A stretch of 64,000 nt of DNA, from contig NZ_CP162414.1 of the NCBI RefSeq assembly GCF_040932005.1, positions 3,127,501 to 3,191,500 of the forward strand, in the 5' to 3' direction. Below, one piece after another: positions 45,316 to 54,013 of the stretch. The DNA comes from Aestuariibius sp. HNIBRBA575. Lineage in GTDB: Bacteria > Pseudomonadota > Alphaproteobacteria > Rhodobacterales > Rhodobacteraceae. The notes below the pieces were generated by a model. The model had not been told where the DNA came from, searched no databases, and saw nothing but the letters and a program-made list of their open reading frames with translations. The position numbers and the translations under genes were made by a program. Each line of letters opens with the position of its first letter. Positions within the stretch are counted from its first letter, which is position 1.

Positions 45316-46122
45316 ATGCCCAAGAAACCCGATACCAGCGAAACGGCCAAAAGCGGGAAATCCGCCGTCCCTTCGGTTGAAAAGGCGTTCGACATTATCG
45401 AATTGCTGGCCGGCGTCGAAGATGGCCTGACGATGAATGAAATGGTCGAATCGCTTGGTCGGACGATGGGTGAAATTTACCGGATTGTCATCTATCTGAC
45501 CGAACGCGGTTTTCTGACCCAAAGTGCACAAACCGGGAAATATGCGATGACGCTCAAATTGTTTGAGCTGTCCCACCGTCATGATCCCACAGAGCGTCTT
45601 ATTTCACACGCGGTTCCCATCCTCGAAAGCATCGCATCCACCACAGAACAATCCTGTCATCTGGGTGTCCTAAATCGTGACAATATCTTGGTACTGACAT
45701 CCGCCCCCAGCCCGCGCCCTGCGGGTTACGCCGTGCGCGCGGGCGCCCTGTTTCCAATTGAACGCACCAGTTCCGGTCACGTGATCCTAGCATTTTCGCC
45801 CCAACAGGAACGGGATGCTTATATTGGTCGGCTGCCCAAATCTACACAGGCTGAAACGGCGAAACGCCTTGAAATTATTCGTGAAAACGGGTTCGAAGAC
45901 ACGCCCAGCACGATGATTTCCGGTGTACGTAACCTGTGTGTTCCCGTCTTTGATATCCGTGGGATCGCTGCGGCCATCACCACCGGTTTCATTGCGCAAA
46001 ATGATCCCATCGCAACCGCAGATGAAACTCTGATCGCGCTTAAAACCGCCGCTGGGACCCTGTCCGAAAACCTGGGTTTTCGCGTCTCAGAGAGCAAATT
46101 TTTATCCGCACTCACCCCTTAA
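45316..46122 (+). CDS. IclR-family transcriptional regulator of the CoA-transferase cluster
   Basis: A 268-residue regulator with an N-terminal winged helix (about residues 18-80; PSVEKAFDIIELLA, MVESLGRTMGEIYRIVIYL) and an IclR effector domain (EQSCHLGVLNRDNILVL, PFERTSSGHV-like FPIERTSSGHVILA). It sits inside the operon between the hydratase and the first CoA-transferase, so it is probably autoregulated. It shows little similarity to the IclR gene at 28952, so the two clusters are separately controlled. Confidence 0.87.
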   Translation: MPKKPDTSETAKSGKSAVPSVEKAFDIIELLAGVEDGLTMNEMVESLGRTMGEIYRIVIYLTERGFLTQSAQTGKYAMTLKLFELSHRHDPTERLISHAVPILESIASTTEQSCHLGVLNRDNILVLTSAPSPRPAGYAVRAGALFPIERTSSGHVILAFSPQQERDAYIGRLPKSTQAETAKRLEIIRENGFEDTPSTMISGVRNLCVPVFDIRGIAAAITTGFIAQNDPIATADETLIALKTAAGTLSENLGFRVSESKFLSALTP

Positions 46123-46145
46123 AATCAGCCAGAAAAGAAGCCCCC

Positions 46146-47312
46146 ATGCCTGAAACCGCCTCTCCTCTTCCGCTCAGCGGTCTTCGCGTCTTAGACTTTG
46201 CCCAGTTTCTGGCAGGGCCCGTTGCCGCCCTGCGTCTGTCCGATCTGGGTGCCGAGGTTATTAAGATTGAGCGCCCTCAGGGGGGCGATTTGTGCCGGTC
46301 GATGGTGGTAAATGACCAAAAACTCGACGGGGACAGTCTTGTTTTTCATACGTTCAACCGCGGTAAGAAAAGCGTCGCGGCAGATTTGAAACAACCCGCC
46401 GATCTGGAAAAGATACGATCGCTGATCGCAACGGCGGATGTCATGATCCACAATTTTCGCCCCGGCGTGATGGACCGCATCGGGCTGGACTACGACACTG
46501 TGCACGCGCTCAATCCGCGGCTGGTTTACGGGGCGGTGTCGGGCTATGGCACCACAGGTCCGTGGCGCGACAAACCGGGGCAGGATTTGCTGGTTCAATC
46601 GTTATCGGGGATTGCGTGGCTCAGCGGGAATGCCAATGACGGTCCAGTGCCGACCGGGTTTGCGATGCTGGATGTCGCGACCGCCGGGAATTTGGTGCAG
46701 GGCATTCTGGCCTGTTTGGTCCGGCGTGGGATTACGGGCACGGGCGGGCTGGTTGAGGTGGATTTGTTGTCATCCGCCATTGATGTGACTTTCGAACAAT
46801 TCACCTGTTTCCTGAACGACAATCACACCCAACCCCGACGTCATGAAATCGGCAATGCCAATCCGTATCAGCCCGCGCCATATGGATTATACCAAGCGTC
46901 CGATGGCTGGTTTGCCTTTGCCATGACCCCGCTGACCAAGGTTGCGCAATTGCTGGATGCGCCGGAAATTGGGGCGTTCACTCAGGCCGAGGCGTTTTCG
47001 CGGCTGGACGACATCAAGGCGATAATCGCCCGAATTTGCAGCCAGAAACCTGTGCAACATTGGCTGGATATTCTGGAACCTGCGGGCGTTTGGTGCGCGC
47101 CGGTTCTTGATTGGCCCGCCTTCGTCAAAACCGACGGGTTTACCGCTCTCGATCCCCTTCAAACCATCCGAACCCCCAGCGGAGCAGAGGCGCAAACGAC
47201 GCGTTGCCCGATCCTGTTGGATGGCCAAGCGTTGCGCAATGACGCCCCGGCCCCAACGCTTGGTGCGGATACGGCTGCAGTTTTCAACAGCCTGACCCCA
47301 ACGCGCGCATAG
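46146..47312 (+). CDS. CaiB/BaiF family III CoA-transferase, copy 1
   Basis: A 388-residue family III CoA-transferase that moves CoA between carboxylic acids through mixed anhydride intermediates. Recognisable parts are the N-terminal LSGLRVLDFAQFLAGP, the NRGKKSVAADLK motif, IHNFRPGVMDRIGLDY and the probable catalytic aspartate D176 (FAMLDVATAGN). Its stop lies 3 bp before the second copy. The two are clearly related but diverged, so they may form a heteromeric enzyme, like other paired CaiB-type transferases. The acid substrate is unknown. Confidence 0.9.
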   Translation: MPETASPLPLSGLRVLDFAQFLAGPVAALRLSDLGAEVIKIERPQGGDLCRSMVVNDQKLDGDSLVFHTFNRGKKSVAADLKQPADLEKIRSLIATADVMIHNFRPGVMDRIGLDYDTVHALNPRLVYGAVSGYGTTGPWRDKPGQDLLVQSLSGIAWLSGNANDGPVPTGFAMLDVATAGNLVQGILACLVRRGITGTGGLVEVDLLSSAIDVTFEQFTCFLNDNHTQPRRHEIGNANPYQPAPYGLYQASDGWFAFAMTPLTKVAQLLDAPEIGAFTQAEAFSRLDDIKAIIARICSQKPVQHWLDILEPAGVWCAPVLDWPAFVKTDGFTALDPLQTIRTPSGAEAQTTRCPILLDGQALRNDAPAPTLGADTAAVFNSLTPTRA

Positions 47313-47315
47313 ACG

Positions 47316-48476
47316 ATGTTCTGGCCCCTCGAAGGATTGCTTGTTGTTGATTTCAGTCAGTTTCTGGCTGGCCCTTACGCCGCGCTTCGACTGCAGGATA
47401 TGGGCGCGCGCGTCATCAAAGTCGAAAACCCGACGGGCGGCGATCTTTGCCGGTATCATTATTTGTCAGACACGCGGATTGGCACGGATTCGACACTGTT
47501 TCATGCGATCAACCGGGGCAAAGAAAGCGTATCGATTGATTTGAAAACACCCGCTGGACTGGCCTCTGCAAAACAGCTGATCGCCAAAGCGGACGTTGTT
47601 ATTCAAAATTTTCGACCCAATGTTATGGAACGTCTGGGGCTGGGCTATCAGGCGGTGCGCCAGATAAAACCCGATGTGATTTACGCCTCGATCACCGGTT
47701 ACGGCTCTGATGGGGATTGGGCCGATCTGCCCGGTCAGGACCTGTTGGCTCAGGCAAGATCCGGCATCATGTGGCTCAGCGGAAATGCCGGTGCAGGGCC
47801 GGTTCCGGTTGGGCTTCCGATTGCGGATATCAGCACCGGTGCCAATCTGGCGATGGGAGTGTTGGGGGCATTGTTTCGCCACGCCCGCACCGGCCAAGGC
47901 GCGCTGGTCGAAACCAGTTTGCTGGAATCGCTCACCGATATGCAGTTTGAACTGCTCACCACCTATTTAAACAATGCGGGCAATCTGCCGCCTCGGTTGC
48001 AACATGGGTCCGCACATCGGTATCTCGGCGCGCCTTATGGGGTTTTCGAAACCAAACAGGGCTATCTTGCGCTGGCAATGACCCGGCTGGATCATTTGGC
48101 GGACGCGCTGAACGTCCCACAAATTGCTGCGTTGGCAACGACCGATGATGCCAGCTTTGCCAATCGTGATGCCATTCACACCCTCGTCGCGCAGCGGTTG
48201 AAAACCCAGAATGCGACTGATTTGGAAACCACATTGACCCAAGCCGGGCTGTGGTGTGCCAAAGTGCTGACTTGGGATGACATGCTGGCCAATGGGTCCT
48301 TTCAAGCGTTGAATATGTTGCAATCAATCCATCCGGCACACATGACAGCATCCACGCCAACCCAGCTGGTCAGAGCGCCCTTTCGAATGGATGGGCACCG
48401 GCCAGCGATCAACGCAATTGGGCCAACATTGGATGAAAATGGCGCGCATATCCGCCGCGAATTTGACGTCAAATAG
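47316..48476 (+). CDS. CaiB/BaiF family III CoA-transferase, copy 2
   Basis: A 386-residue paralog of the preceding gene, with LEGLLVVDFSQFLAGP at the start, NRGKESVSIDLKTPAGL, IQNFRPNVMERLGLGY and the probable catalytic aspartate D171 (PIADISTGANL). Both copies keep the aspartate, so neither looks like a dead subunit. It ends the rightward operon 1 bp from the converging ABC permease stop, with no room for a terminator between them. Confidence 0.9.
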   Translation: MFWPLEGLLVVDFSQFLAGPYAALRLQDMGARVIKVENPTGGDLCRYHYLSDTRIGTDSTLFHAINRGKESVSIDLKTPAGLASAKQLIAKADVVIQNFRPNVMERLGLGYQAVRQIKPDVIYASITGYGSDGDWADLPGQDLLAQARSGIMWLSGNAGAGPVPVGLPIADISTGANLAMGVLGALFRHARTGQGALVETSLLESLTDMQFELLTTYLNNAGNLPPRLQHGSAHRYLGAPYGVFETKQGYLALAMTRLDHLADALNVPQIAALATTDDASFANRDAIHTLVAQRLKTQNATDLETTLTQAGLWCAKVLTWDDMLANGSFQALNMLQSIHPAHMTASTPTQLVRAPFRMDGHRPAINAIGPTLDENGAHIRREFDVK

Positions 48477-48477
48477 A

Positions 48478-49467
48478 TCAGCGAGACATCAGGCTGGCCC
48501 TGTGCGCCTCAAGCGATGCGCGTTGTCGCACAGCGGAATAGCGATCAATTGCAACCGCAGCCAACAAAACAGATCCGCGCACGATGTCATAAATATATGG
48601 CGAAGCGTTCATCAGGTTCAGGCCATTGTCGATCAGGACCAGAAAAATCGCCCCAATCACTGATCCGACCACAGTCCCTGACCCGCCGGTTAATTTGGTG
48701 CCGCCCAGGATCACAGCCGCAATGACGGTAAATTCGATCCCGATGCCGATGCCCGATTGTAGCCCGCCGACCCGCGCCAACAGGATAAGCCCGGCAATCC
48801 CAGTGACAAAACCACTAAAGGCATAGATCGCGATTGTGACCCGGCCAACAGGCAGATTGGTTTCTTTGGCAGAGCGTTCCGAATTGCCGATTGCGCGGGC
48901 ATAAACCCCCAACCGGGTCCGGCTGAGAACATAAATCCCAAGTATGACAACCACAGCAAGGATCAAGATCGGAACCGGAATGCCCCAAATCCGACCATTC
49001 CCCAGAAACCCCATTTCGCGCGGCACGGGGATGTTCTGTGCCCCGGTCAAATGGATCGCAGCCCCGCGATAGATCGAATAGGTGGCCAATGTTGTAATCA
49101 GGGGCGACACGGCAAACCGGATGACCAATATCCCGTTTAGCGCCCCCAAGGACGTAGCACAGATCATCGTGACGCCAAACGCCAACAGATAGCTTTCGGT
49201 GCTGATCATCAGCTGGGCAAACAATGCCGATGTCACAAACAAGATCGCCCCAACAGAAATGTCGATGCCAGCCGTCAGAATGATAAACGTCATCCCGACC
49301 GCCATGATTGATGTCACACTGGCCTGCACCAAAATGGCCTGAAAATTGGAAAACGTCAGAAACACGGGCGACACAACCGACAAAACCCCACCCAAAACGA
49401 TGGTTGCCAGCGCAATTGCGACCCATTTTTGTCGCGAGATTAAGTCGCGTAAGTTATCAAACTGCAT
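48478..49467 (-). CDS. Sugar ABC transporter permease (RbsC type), second importer, distal
   Basis: A 329-residue CUT2 permease with AGIDISVGAILFVTSALFAQ, a coupling motif IGNSERSAKETNLPV, and VILGGTKLTGGSGTVVGS. The start at 49467 overlaps the ATPase end by 11 bp and has an AGAGG site; a longer frame would extend into the ATPase gene. It is the last gene of a four-gene leftward operon (binding protein, permease, ATPase, permease). Confidence 0.88.
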   Translation of the reverse strand: MQFDNLRDLISRQKWVAIALATIVLGGVLSVVSPVFLTFSNFQAILVQASVTSIMAVGMTFIILTAGIDISVGAILFVTSALFAQLMISTESYLLAFGVTMICATSLGALNGILVIRFAVSPLITTLATYSIYRGAAIHLTGAQNIPVPREMGFLGNGRIWGIPVPILILAVVVILGIYVLSRTRLGVYARAIGNSERSAKETNLPVGRVTIAIYAFSGFVTGIAGLILLARVGGLQSGIGIGIEFTVIAAVILGGTKLTGGSGTVVGSVIGAIFLVLIDNGLNLMNASPYIYDIVRGSVLLAAVAIDRYSAVRQRASLEAHRASLMSR

Positions 49468-50962
49468 CGCTCGCCTCTTCTTTTGAACTGGCTGCCAGTG
49501 AAATGATTTTGACTGAATCATAATGTTCACGAGCAAATTCGCCGACAATCCGCCCTTTGCGCATCACCGCCATCCGATGCGTAATATGAAGCAGCTCTGG
49601 CAAATCCGACGATACGATCACGATGGTTTTTCCGGCTTTCGCCAGATCTGCAATGGCTTCGTGGATGTCGAATTTTGCACCGATATCAACACCTTTGGTG
49701 GGTTCGTCGAATATCAATATCTCTGGCAACGTCGCCAACCAGCGACCCAGCATAACCTTTTGCTGATTGCCCCCGGACAGGTCACTGACGTTGTTTTCAA
49801 TATGAGGGATGGCGATATTCATATCCGCCACAACATCCTGCGCATTCACGCGTTCCCCCCGAAACCCAAAGCCGCGAATTTTGCGTTTCACAAATTTCAC
49901 GATCGATGCGGCTGACAGATTTTCGCGCACAGGTCGGTTCAAAAACAGGCCGTTTGTGCGCCTGTCTTCGGTCACATAGCACAGGCCGCGCGCCATCATA
50001 TCCGTGACGTTTCGGGGCACGTCTTCTCCGTTTATCCGCACCTGCCCAGTGGCAGGCCGTAGTCCGAATATTGCCTCGGCGACTTCGGTTCGCCCAGCGC
50101 CCATCAGCCCCGCGATCCCCAGAATTTCGCCTTTGTGCACGGTGATGTTGATGTCATTGAAATCCGGTGATGACAGGCCGCGCACCTCTAAGGCGGGGGA
50201 TTGCGTCGGATCGCCCAAATCCACTCTGGCATCTTCTAGGGTGCGGCCAACCATCATCTCTTCGAGCGCGCGCTGGCTTACGTCAGCCAGACGACCCTGC
50301 CCCACTTGCTGGCCATCGCGCAGCACAACAAAGCTGTCACACACCCGATAGATTTCTTCCATGAAATGGGAAATGAAAACAATCGCCAGCCCGCCTGCTT
50401 TCAACTTGTCGATAATGGCGAACAGTTTTTCGCGCTCAATCGCTGTCAATGATGTGGTGGGTTCATCAAGGATCAGCACTTTGTTGGCATGTAGCAACGC
50501 TTTGGCGATTTCGACGATCTGTTGTTTGCCCGCGCCCAAGGTTTCGATCAATGCGCGTGGGTCAATTTCGATCCCCAAAAACTCGATCTGTTTACGCGCT
50601 GTTTGTTCGGCCTTGTCCCAATCGATCCGCGCGGCGGATCCGGGCAAATTTGAGATGCTGATATTTTCCGACACGCTCAGCGAGCCAAATAACGACAATT
50701 CCTGATGCACGGCGGAAATTCCGTGATCCGCGCCGACCACTTTGGTGACACTGTTGCCCTCGACCAGAATTTCGCCGCTTGTTGGGGTCAACAGGCCGCA
50801 TAACATGTTTTTGGTCGTTGATTTTCCCGCGCCATTTTCCCCCACCAATGCCAGTGCTTCGCCGGGGAACAGATCAAAGGTCACGTTTGAAACAACGGTT
50901 TTGCTGGCAAACGCTTTGCTGAGGTCGCGCACAGAAACGACGGGTTTGCGGATATCTGTCAT
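49457..50962 (-). CDS. Sugar ABC transporter ATP-binding protein, second importer (two ABC domains)
   Basis: A 501-residue tandem ATPase of the RbsA type. Domain 1 has GENGAGKSTTKNM, the LGAGKQQIVEIAK signature and LILDEPTTSL. Domain 2 has the usual degenerate P-loop (GLMGAGRTEVAE) with LSGGNQQKVMLGRWL and ILIFDEPTKGVD. The start at 50962 has GGAGAACAGC before it and overlaps the preceding permease stop (ATGA). Unlike the first importer's ATPase, its second Walker B keeps the DEP aspartate. Confidence 0.93.
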   Translation of the reverse strand: MTDIRKPVVSVRDLSKAFASKTVVSNVTFDLFPGEALALVGENGAGKSTTKNMLCGLLTPTSGEILVEGNSVTKVVGADHGISAVHQELSLFGSLSVSENISISNLPGSAARIDWDKAEQTARKQIEFLGIEIDPRALIETLGAGKQQIVEIAKALLHANKVLILDEPTTSLTAIEREKLFAIIDKLKAGGLAIVFISHFMEEIYRVCDSFVVLRDGQQVGQGRLADVSQRALEEMMVGRTLEDARVDLGDPTQSPALEVRGLSSPDFNDINITVHKGEILGIAGLMGAGRTEVAEAIFGLRPATGQVRINGEDVPRNVTDMMARGLCYVTEDRRTNGLFLNRPVRENLSAASIVKFVKRKIRGFGFRGERVNAQDVVADMNIAIPHIENNVSDLSGGNQQKVMLGRWLATLPEILIFDEPTKGVDIGAKFDIHEAIADLAKAGKTIVIVSSDLPELLHITHRMAVMRKGRIVGEFAREHYDSVKIISLAASSKEEASDAV

Positions 50963-51900
50963 GCTGTTCTCCGGGCGCCAAATCGGGTGGCCATCCAAGT
51001 GCCAAGAAAGATCAGAATGCCCTGAATGATCAGCTGATCATAAAATGGGATGCCCAGCAGGTTCAGCCCATTGGTCAAAATCGCAAGGATCCCAACCCCC
51101 AAAACGGTCCGGCCAACCGACCCTTCGCCGCCAGCCATGCCCGTTCCTCCGAGGACAACTGCGCCGATGATGATCAGCAACAACGTATCCCCGACACCCG
51201 GGATCGCATTGCCGAGATTGGCGATAGAAATAAACCCGGCGATTCCACCCATCGCCCCGGAAAACAGGTAAACGCTAAACGTCACGCGGCGCACGTTGAT
51301 CCCGCTAAACCGCGCGGCTTCGGCGTTTGATCCCACCAGCATCACATGGCGCCCCCACGTCGTGCGCGCCATCGCCACCAGGGCAATCGCCACAACGCCC
51401 AAGGCAATCACCGTCAATGCCGGAATGCCAAACCAAACCATAAAGCCGAAATCCAGCATCCAATAGGGCGTGCCTTTGACGGCGATTCCCGCGCTCATCA
51501 CAAAGGCGACGCCGCGCGCAATCAGCTGCGTGGCCATGGTGGTGATAAAAGGCGTCAGTTGGAAAAACCCGATCAATATGCCGTTTAGCGCCCCAAACAA
51601 CATCCCAACAACCACCGCCGTTATCGCGCCCAGCGCCACATTCCCCGTGGCCCCCATCACCAGCCCTGACAAAACGGCACTGGCGCTGATCACGGTTGAG
51701 ATCGACAAATCAATGCCCCCTGCCAGAAACACAACGGTCATGCCGACGGCTGCGATCAACACCACCGCATTTGCGCCCAGCATTGCCTCGATATTGCCTG
51801 CAGATGCGAAATACGGCGACAAAAGCGAAAACCCGACGGCCAGCACACAGATGATCACCATTGCTGGATAAGTTCTAAGAAGGGTCATCATGGACGTCAT
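50959..51900 (-). CDS. Sugar ABC transporter permease (RbsC type), second importer, proximal
   Basis: A 313-residue CUT2 permease with GGIDLSISTVISASAVLSG near residue 60 and VLGGTGMAGGEGSVGRT in the C-terminal half. The start at 51900 follows CGGAGATCACAAGA. It overlaps the ATPase start by 4 bp. A hairpin separates it from the binding-protein gene upstream. Confidence 0.88.
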   Translation of the reverse strand: MTSMMTLLRTYPAMVIICVLAVGFSLLSPYFASAGNIEAMLGANAVVLIAAVGMTVVFLAGGIDLSISTVISASAVLSGLVMGATGNVALGAITAVVVGMLFGALNGILIGFFQLTPFITTMATQLIARGVAFVMSAGIAVKGTPYWMLDFGFMVWFGIPALTVIALGVVAIALVAMARTTWGRHVMLVGSNAEAARFSGINVRRVTFSVYLFSGAMGGIAGFISIANLGNAIPGVGDTLLLIIIGAVVLGGTGMAGGEGSVGRTVLGVGILAILTNGLNLLGIPFYDQLIIQGILIFLGTWMATRFGARRTA

Positions 51901-51929
51901 TCTTGTGATCTCCGGTGGTAGAACGGTTA

Positions 51930-51952
51930 CGCGCCCCATAAACAGGGGCGCG
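51930..51952 (-). other. GC-rich hairpin after the second ABC binding-protein gene
   Basis: CGCGCCCC (51930-51937) and GGGGCGCG (51945-51952) form an 8 bp perfect stem with a 7-nt loop between the binding-protein stop (51975) and the permease start (51900). It occupies the same place as the hairpins in the other three transport operons. Confidence 0.72.
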
Positions 51953-51974
51953 ATTTTGGCTTATTCAGCGTGCT

Positions 51975-52928
51975 TTATTTAGGCGCGCCCCAGATTTTAT
52001 CAGCGTTGGCCTCTGCGTCGGCAGCGGAATAAATGTTCCCGCCAACATAGTTAGTCCGCTCTACGGTTTCGCCTGCCAGAATACGTGACACCAGATCAAC
52101 CGCCATACGGCCTGTTGCCTCTGTGCCCATAACGACAAACGCATCCGCAGTGCCCGACAGAACCGCATCATAACCATCACGTGAACCGTTCACGCCGGTG
52201 ATGACAACATGGCCTTCTTCGCCTGTTGGAACCAAACGCCCCAGATCCGTCAGGACCGTTTCAACAGCCGGGATATGTGTATCCGTGGCGGCAAAAACAG
52301 CAGCGATGTCAGGGGTTGCCTGAAACGCGTTTTGGGTCCCTGACAAGGCACGATCAGACGCCCAGTCGGTCGGCACTTCGATGATGTTCACATTTTCCAG
52401 TTTCGCGATGCCTTCGCGGAACCCAAGCGAACGGTCGATGCCATTTTGGTCGTTCAAAGCGCCGATAAGCTCAACAATGTTGATTTGGCCTTCGTAGCCG
52501 GCCAATGCCTCGGCTGTGTATTCACCGGCAAGCCGCCCATCAATCAGCGAATCCGGCCCAACAAAGGATTGCACAACCGCGCTATCTGGCAAATCCCGGT
52601 CATAGGCGACCACGGGAATGTCAGCACGTTTTGCCGCAATCAAGGCGCGTTCGATGGTGTTTTGATCAACCGCACAAACAAGGATAGCATCGACGCCTTG
52701 CGCGATAAGCGATTGAATTTGCGCGTTTTGTTGCTGCGCATCCCCGTCCGCGACAACCTCAATCACGGTGTATCCGCGATCTTCGGATTCTGCGTGGATC
52801 CCGTTATTGACGGCGACGCGGCTTTCAAACAGCTGATCAACAGACAAACCAATCGTAAAGTCATCTGCCGCCACTTGAGTGACCGAAACGACAGCGGCAG
52901 CGGCGACTGCACCTAGTAATTTTTTCAT
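51975..52928 (-). CDS. Sugar ABC transporter substrate-binding protein (RbsB type), second importer
   Basis: A 317-residue periplasmic protein of the ribose-binding family. The signal peptide is MKKLLGAVAAAAVVSVTQVA with cleavage before ADDFT. RbsB-like elements are QNAQIQSLIAQGVDAILVCAVDQ, VVAYDRDLPDS and DIAAVFAATDTHIPAV. The ATG at 52928 is preceded by GGAGGAAATTCGA. It heads the operon, and two palindromes related to the GntR operator lie 57-216 bp upstream. The ligand is probably a monosaccharide or polyol but is not identifiable. Confidence 0.88.
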   Translation of the reverse strand: MKKLLGAVAAAAVVSVTQVAADDFTIGLSVDQLFESRVAVNNGIHAESEDRGYTVIEVVADGDAQQQNAQIQSLIAQGVDAILVCAVDQNTIERALIAAKRADIPVVAYDRDLPDSAVVQSFVGPDSLIDGRLAGEYTAEALAGYEGQINIVELIGALNDQNGIDRSLGFREGIAKLENVNIIEVPTDWASDRALSGTQNAFQATPDIAAVFAATDTHIPAVETVLTDLGRLVPTGEEGHVVITGVNGSRDGYDAVLSGTADAFVVMGTEATGRMAVDLVSRILAGETVERTNYVGGNIYSAADAEANADKIWGAPK

Positions 52929-52984
52929 TCGAATTTCCTCCAAATTCTACCCGGCTGATAGCCAAGTTGCCTCCCATAGGCTAT

Positions 52985-52999
52985 TTTGGTCCGTCCAAA
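52985..52999. promoter_or_regulatory. GntR-operator-like palindrome upstream of second ABC operon (proximal)
   Basis: TTTGGTCCGTCCAAA matches the local GntR operator TTTGGTCGGACCAAA at 13 of 15 positions, keeping the TTTGG/CCAAA arms. It lies 57 bp upstream of the binding-protein start. Confidence 0.55.
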
Positions 53000-53129
53000 C
53001 ACGATTGATCATTGGTTTCACATAAGCAAGCTATTTTTGCATTTGCAATTGCAGTCCCAATGTGAAAACGCGATTTTGGCGAATTTCAGGACCGGTCTAC
53101 GGATGTTTTTGGGCCGATCCGGGGGATTG

Positions 53130-53144
53130 GTTGGTCAAACCAAA
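53130..53144. promoter_or_regulatory. GntR-operator-like palindrome upstream of second ABC operon (distal)
   Basis: Read on the minus strand, TTTGGTTTGACCAAC matches the GntR operator at 12 of 15 positions. Its centre is 145 bp from the proximal site (close to 14 helical turns). It directly adjoins the cytochrome b561 terminator, so the TTTTGG it contains also serves as terminator tail. Confidence 0.4.
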
Positions 53145-53169
53145 AGCCGCCAAGTTCGGATTGGCGGCT
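53145..53169 (-). terminator. Terminator of the cytochrome b561-like gene
   Basis: AGCCGCCAA (53145-53153) and TTGGCGGCT (53161-53169) form a 9 bp perfect stem with a 7-nt loop, followed leftward by TTTTGG. It lies 23 bp after the cytochrome b gene stop. Confidence 0.75.
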
Positions 53170-53191
53170 TTCAATCTTGGATGGGTCAGGC

Positions 53192-53692
53192 CTATATTGG
53201 CAGCTTGCCTGTCATGCTTTCTAGCACACCGTCACGGCGCACAACTTTGTGCCATAACGCCCCAGCGATATGTGCCAACAATAACAGCGGCAACAGCGAT
53301 AACGCCCCTTCGTGTAGCCCTAACATCGCAGTCATAAACAGCCCGCCCAATGCCGGAATGGAATAGCCGAGCGCAATTCCCAAACCCGACAAAACGATCC
53401 CAAACACCGATGCGTACAGGCCCATATGCACCGCGCGCGATGCCAGATGTTCCCAGCGCGGCGCGGCATCAGGCAGGCGCGTCGATCCGGCAAGCGTTTT
53501 GGTCCAGACCAATCGCAGCGCAAACAACAGCCCGACCAGCACAGCATAGCCCACTTCTAGTTGTAGAACGCCGGGATCACCAAGCTGGCGCACATTGTCC
53601 AACCCTTTGACATAGCCGTAACCAATCAGGCCAGCCGACATCCAATGAATGGATTTGGTGACAAATCCGTGCGACTTCGCGATAGCATTCAT
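53192..53692 (-). CDS. Cytochrome b561-family membrane protein
   Basis: A 166-residue, four-helix b-type cytochrome of the bacterial b561 family, predicted to shuttle electrons across the cytoplasmic membrane. Candidate heme histidines are in SIHWMSAG (helix 1), RAVHMGLYASVF (helix 3) and LHEGALSLLPLLLLAHIAGALWHKVV (helix 4). It lacks a long C-terminal tail. It is clustered with a two-component system and a PepSY protein, a combination often seen with b561 genes. AAAGGATGCAAAG precedes the ATG. Confidence 0.85.
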   Translation of the reverse strand: MNAIAKSHGFVTKSIHWMSAGLIGYGYVKGLDNVRQLGDPGVLQLEVGYAVLVGLLFALRLVWTKTLAGSTRLPDAAPRWEHLASRAVHMGLYASVFGIVLSGLGIALGYSIPALGGLFMTAMLGLHEGALSLLPLLLLAHIAGALWHKVVRRDGVLESMTGKLPI

Positions 53693-53722
53693 CTTTGCAT
53701 CCTTTCTGGCTTTCAGCGCGAC

Positions 53723-53935
53723 CTAGGCAACTGAGGGCGCTGCTTCGTCCTTTGACGCGGCAGGTTGGATCATCTGCGCAAACGGGGCCGCCAGAAACGT
53801 AAGCCCAACCATGAACAAGGCAAACAACGCCAACACGCCAATAACAGACAGCCCCAGCAATGCCATCACCGCCCCAATTGCGAACAGCGCCATGTTGGAC
53901 AGGATGGTTGCGGATTTGGTGATGATTGCGTTCAT
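53723..53935 (-). CDS. Small membrane protein of unknown function
   Basis: A 70-residue protein not recognised as a known family. It has one long or two tightly packed hydrophobic helices (about residues 14-52, including LFAIGAVMALLGLSVIGVLALFALF) and a short polar, Ala/Pro-rich tail. TTGGAGATACCAAA precedes the ATG, which supports real translation. It lies between the sensor kinase and the b561 gene in the same direction, so it may be an accessory to that redox module. Confidence 0.55.
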   Translation of the reverse strand: MNAIITKSATILSNMALFAIGAVMALLGLSVIGVLALFALFMVGLTFLAAPFAQMIQPAASKDEAAPSVA

Positions 53936-54013
53936 TTTGGTATCTCCAATGTCATCTTTTGTTTCGATACATTGTAGATAGGGTCCGGGTTTTACGTCGT
54001 GCTGACGGGCACC

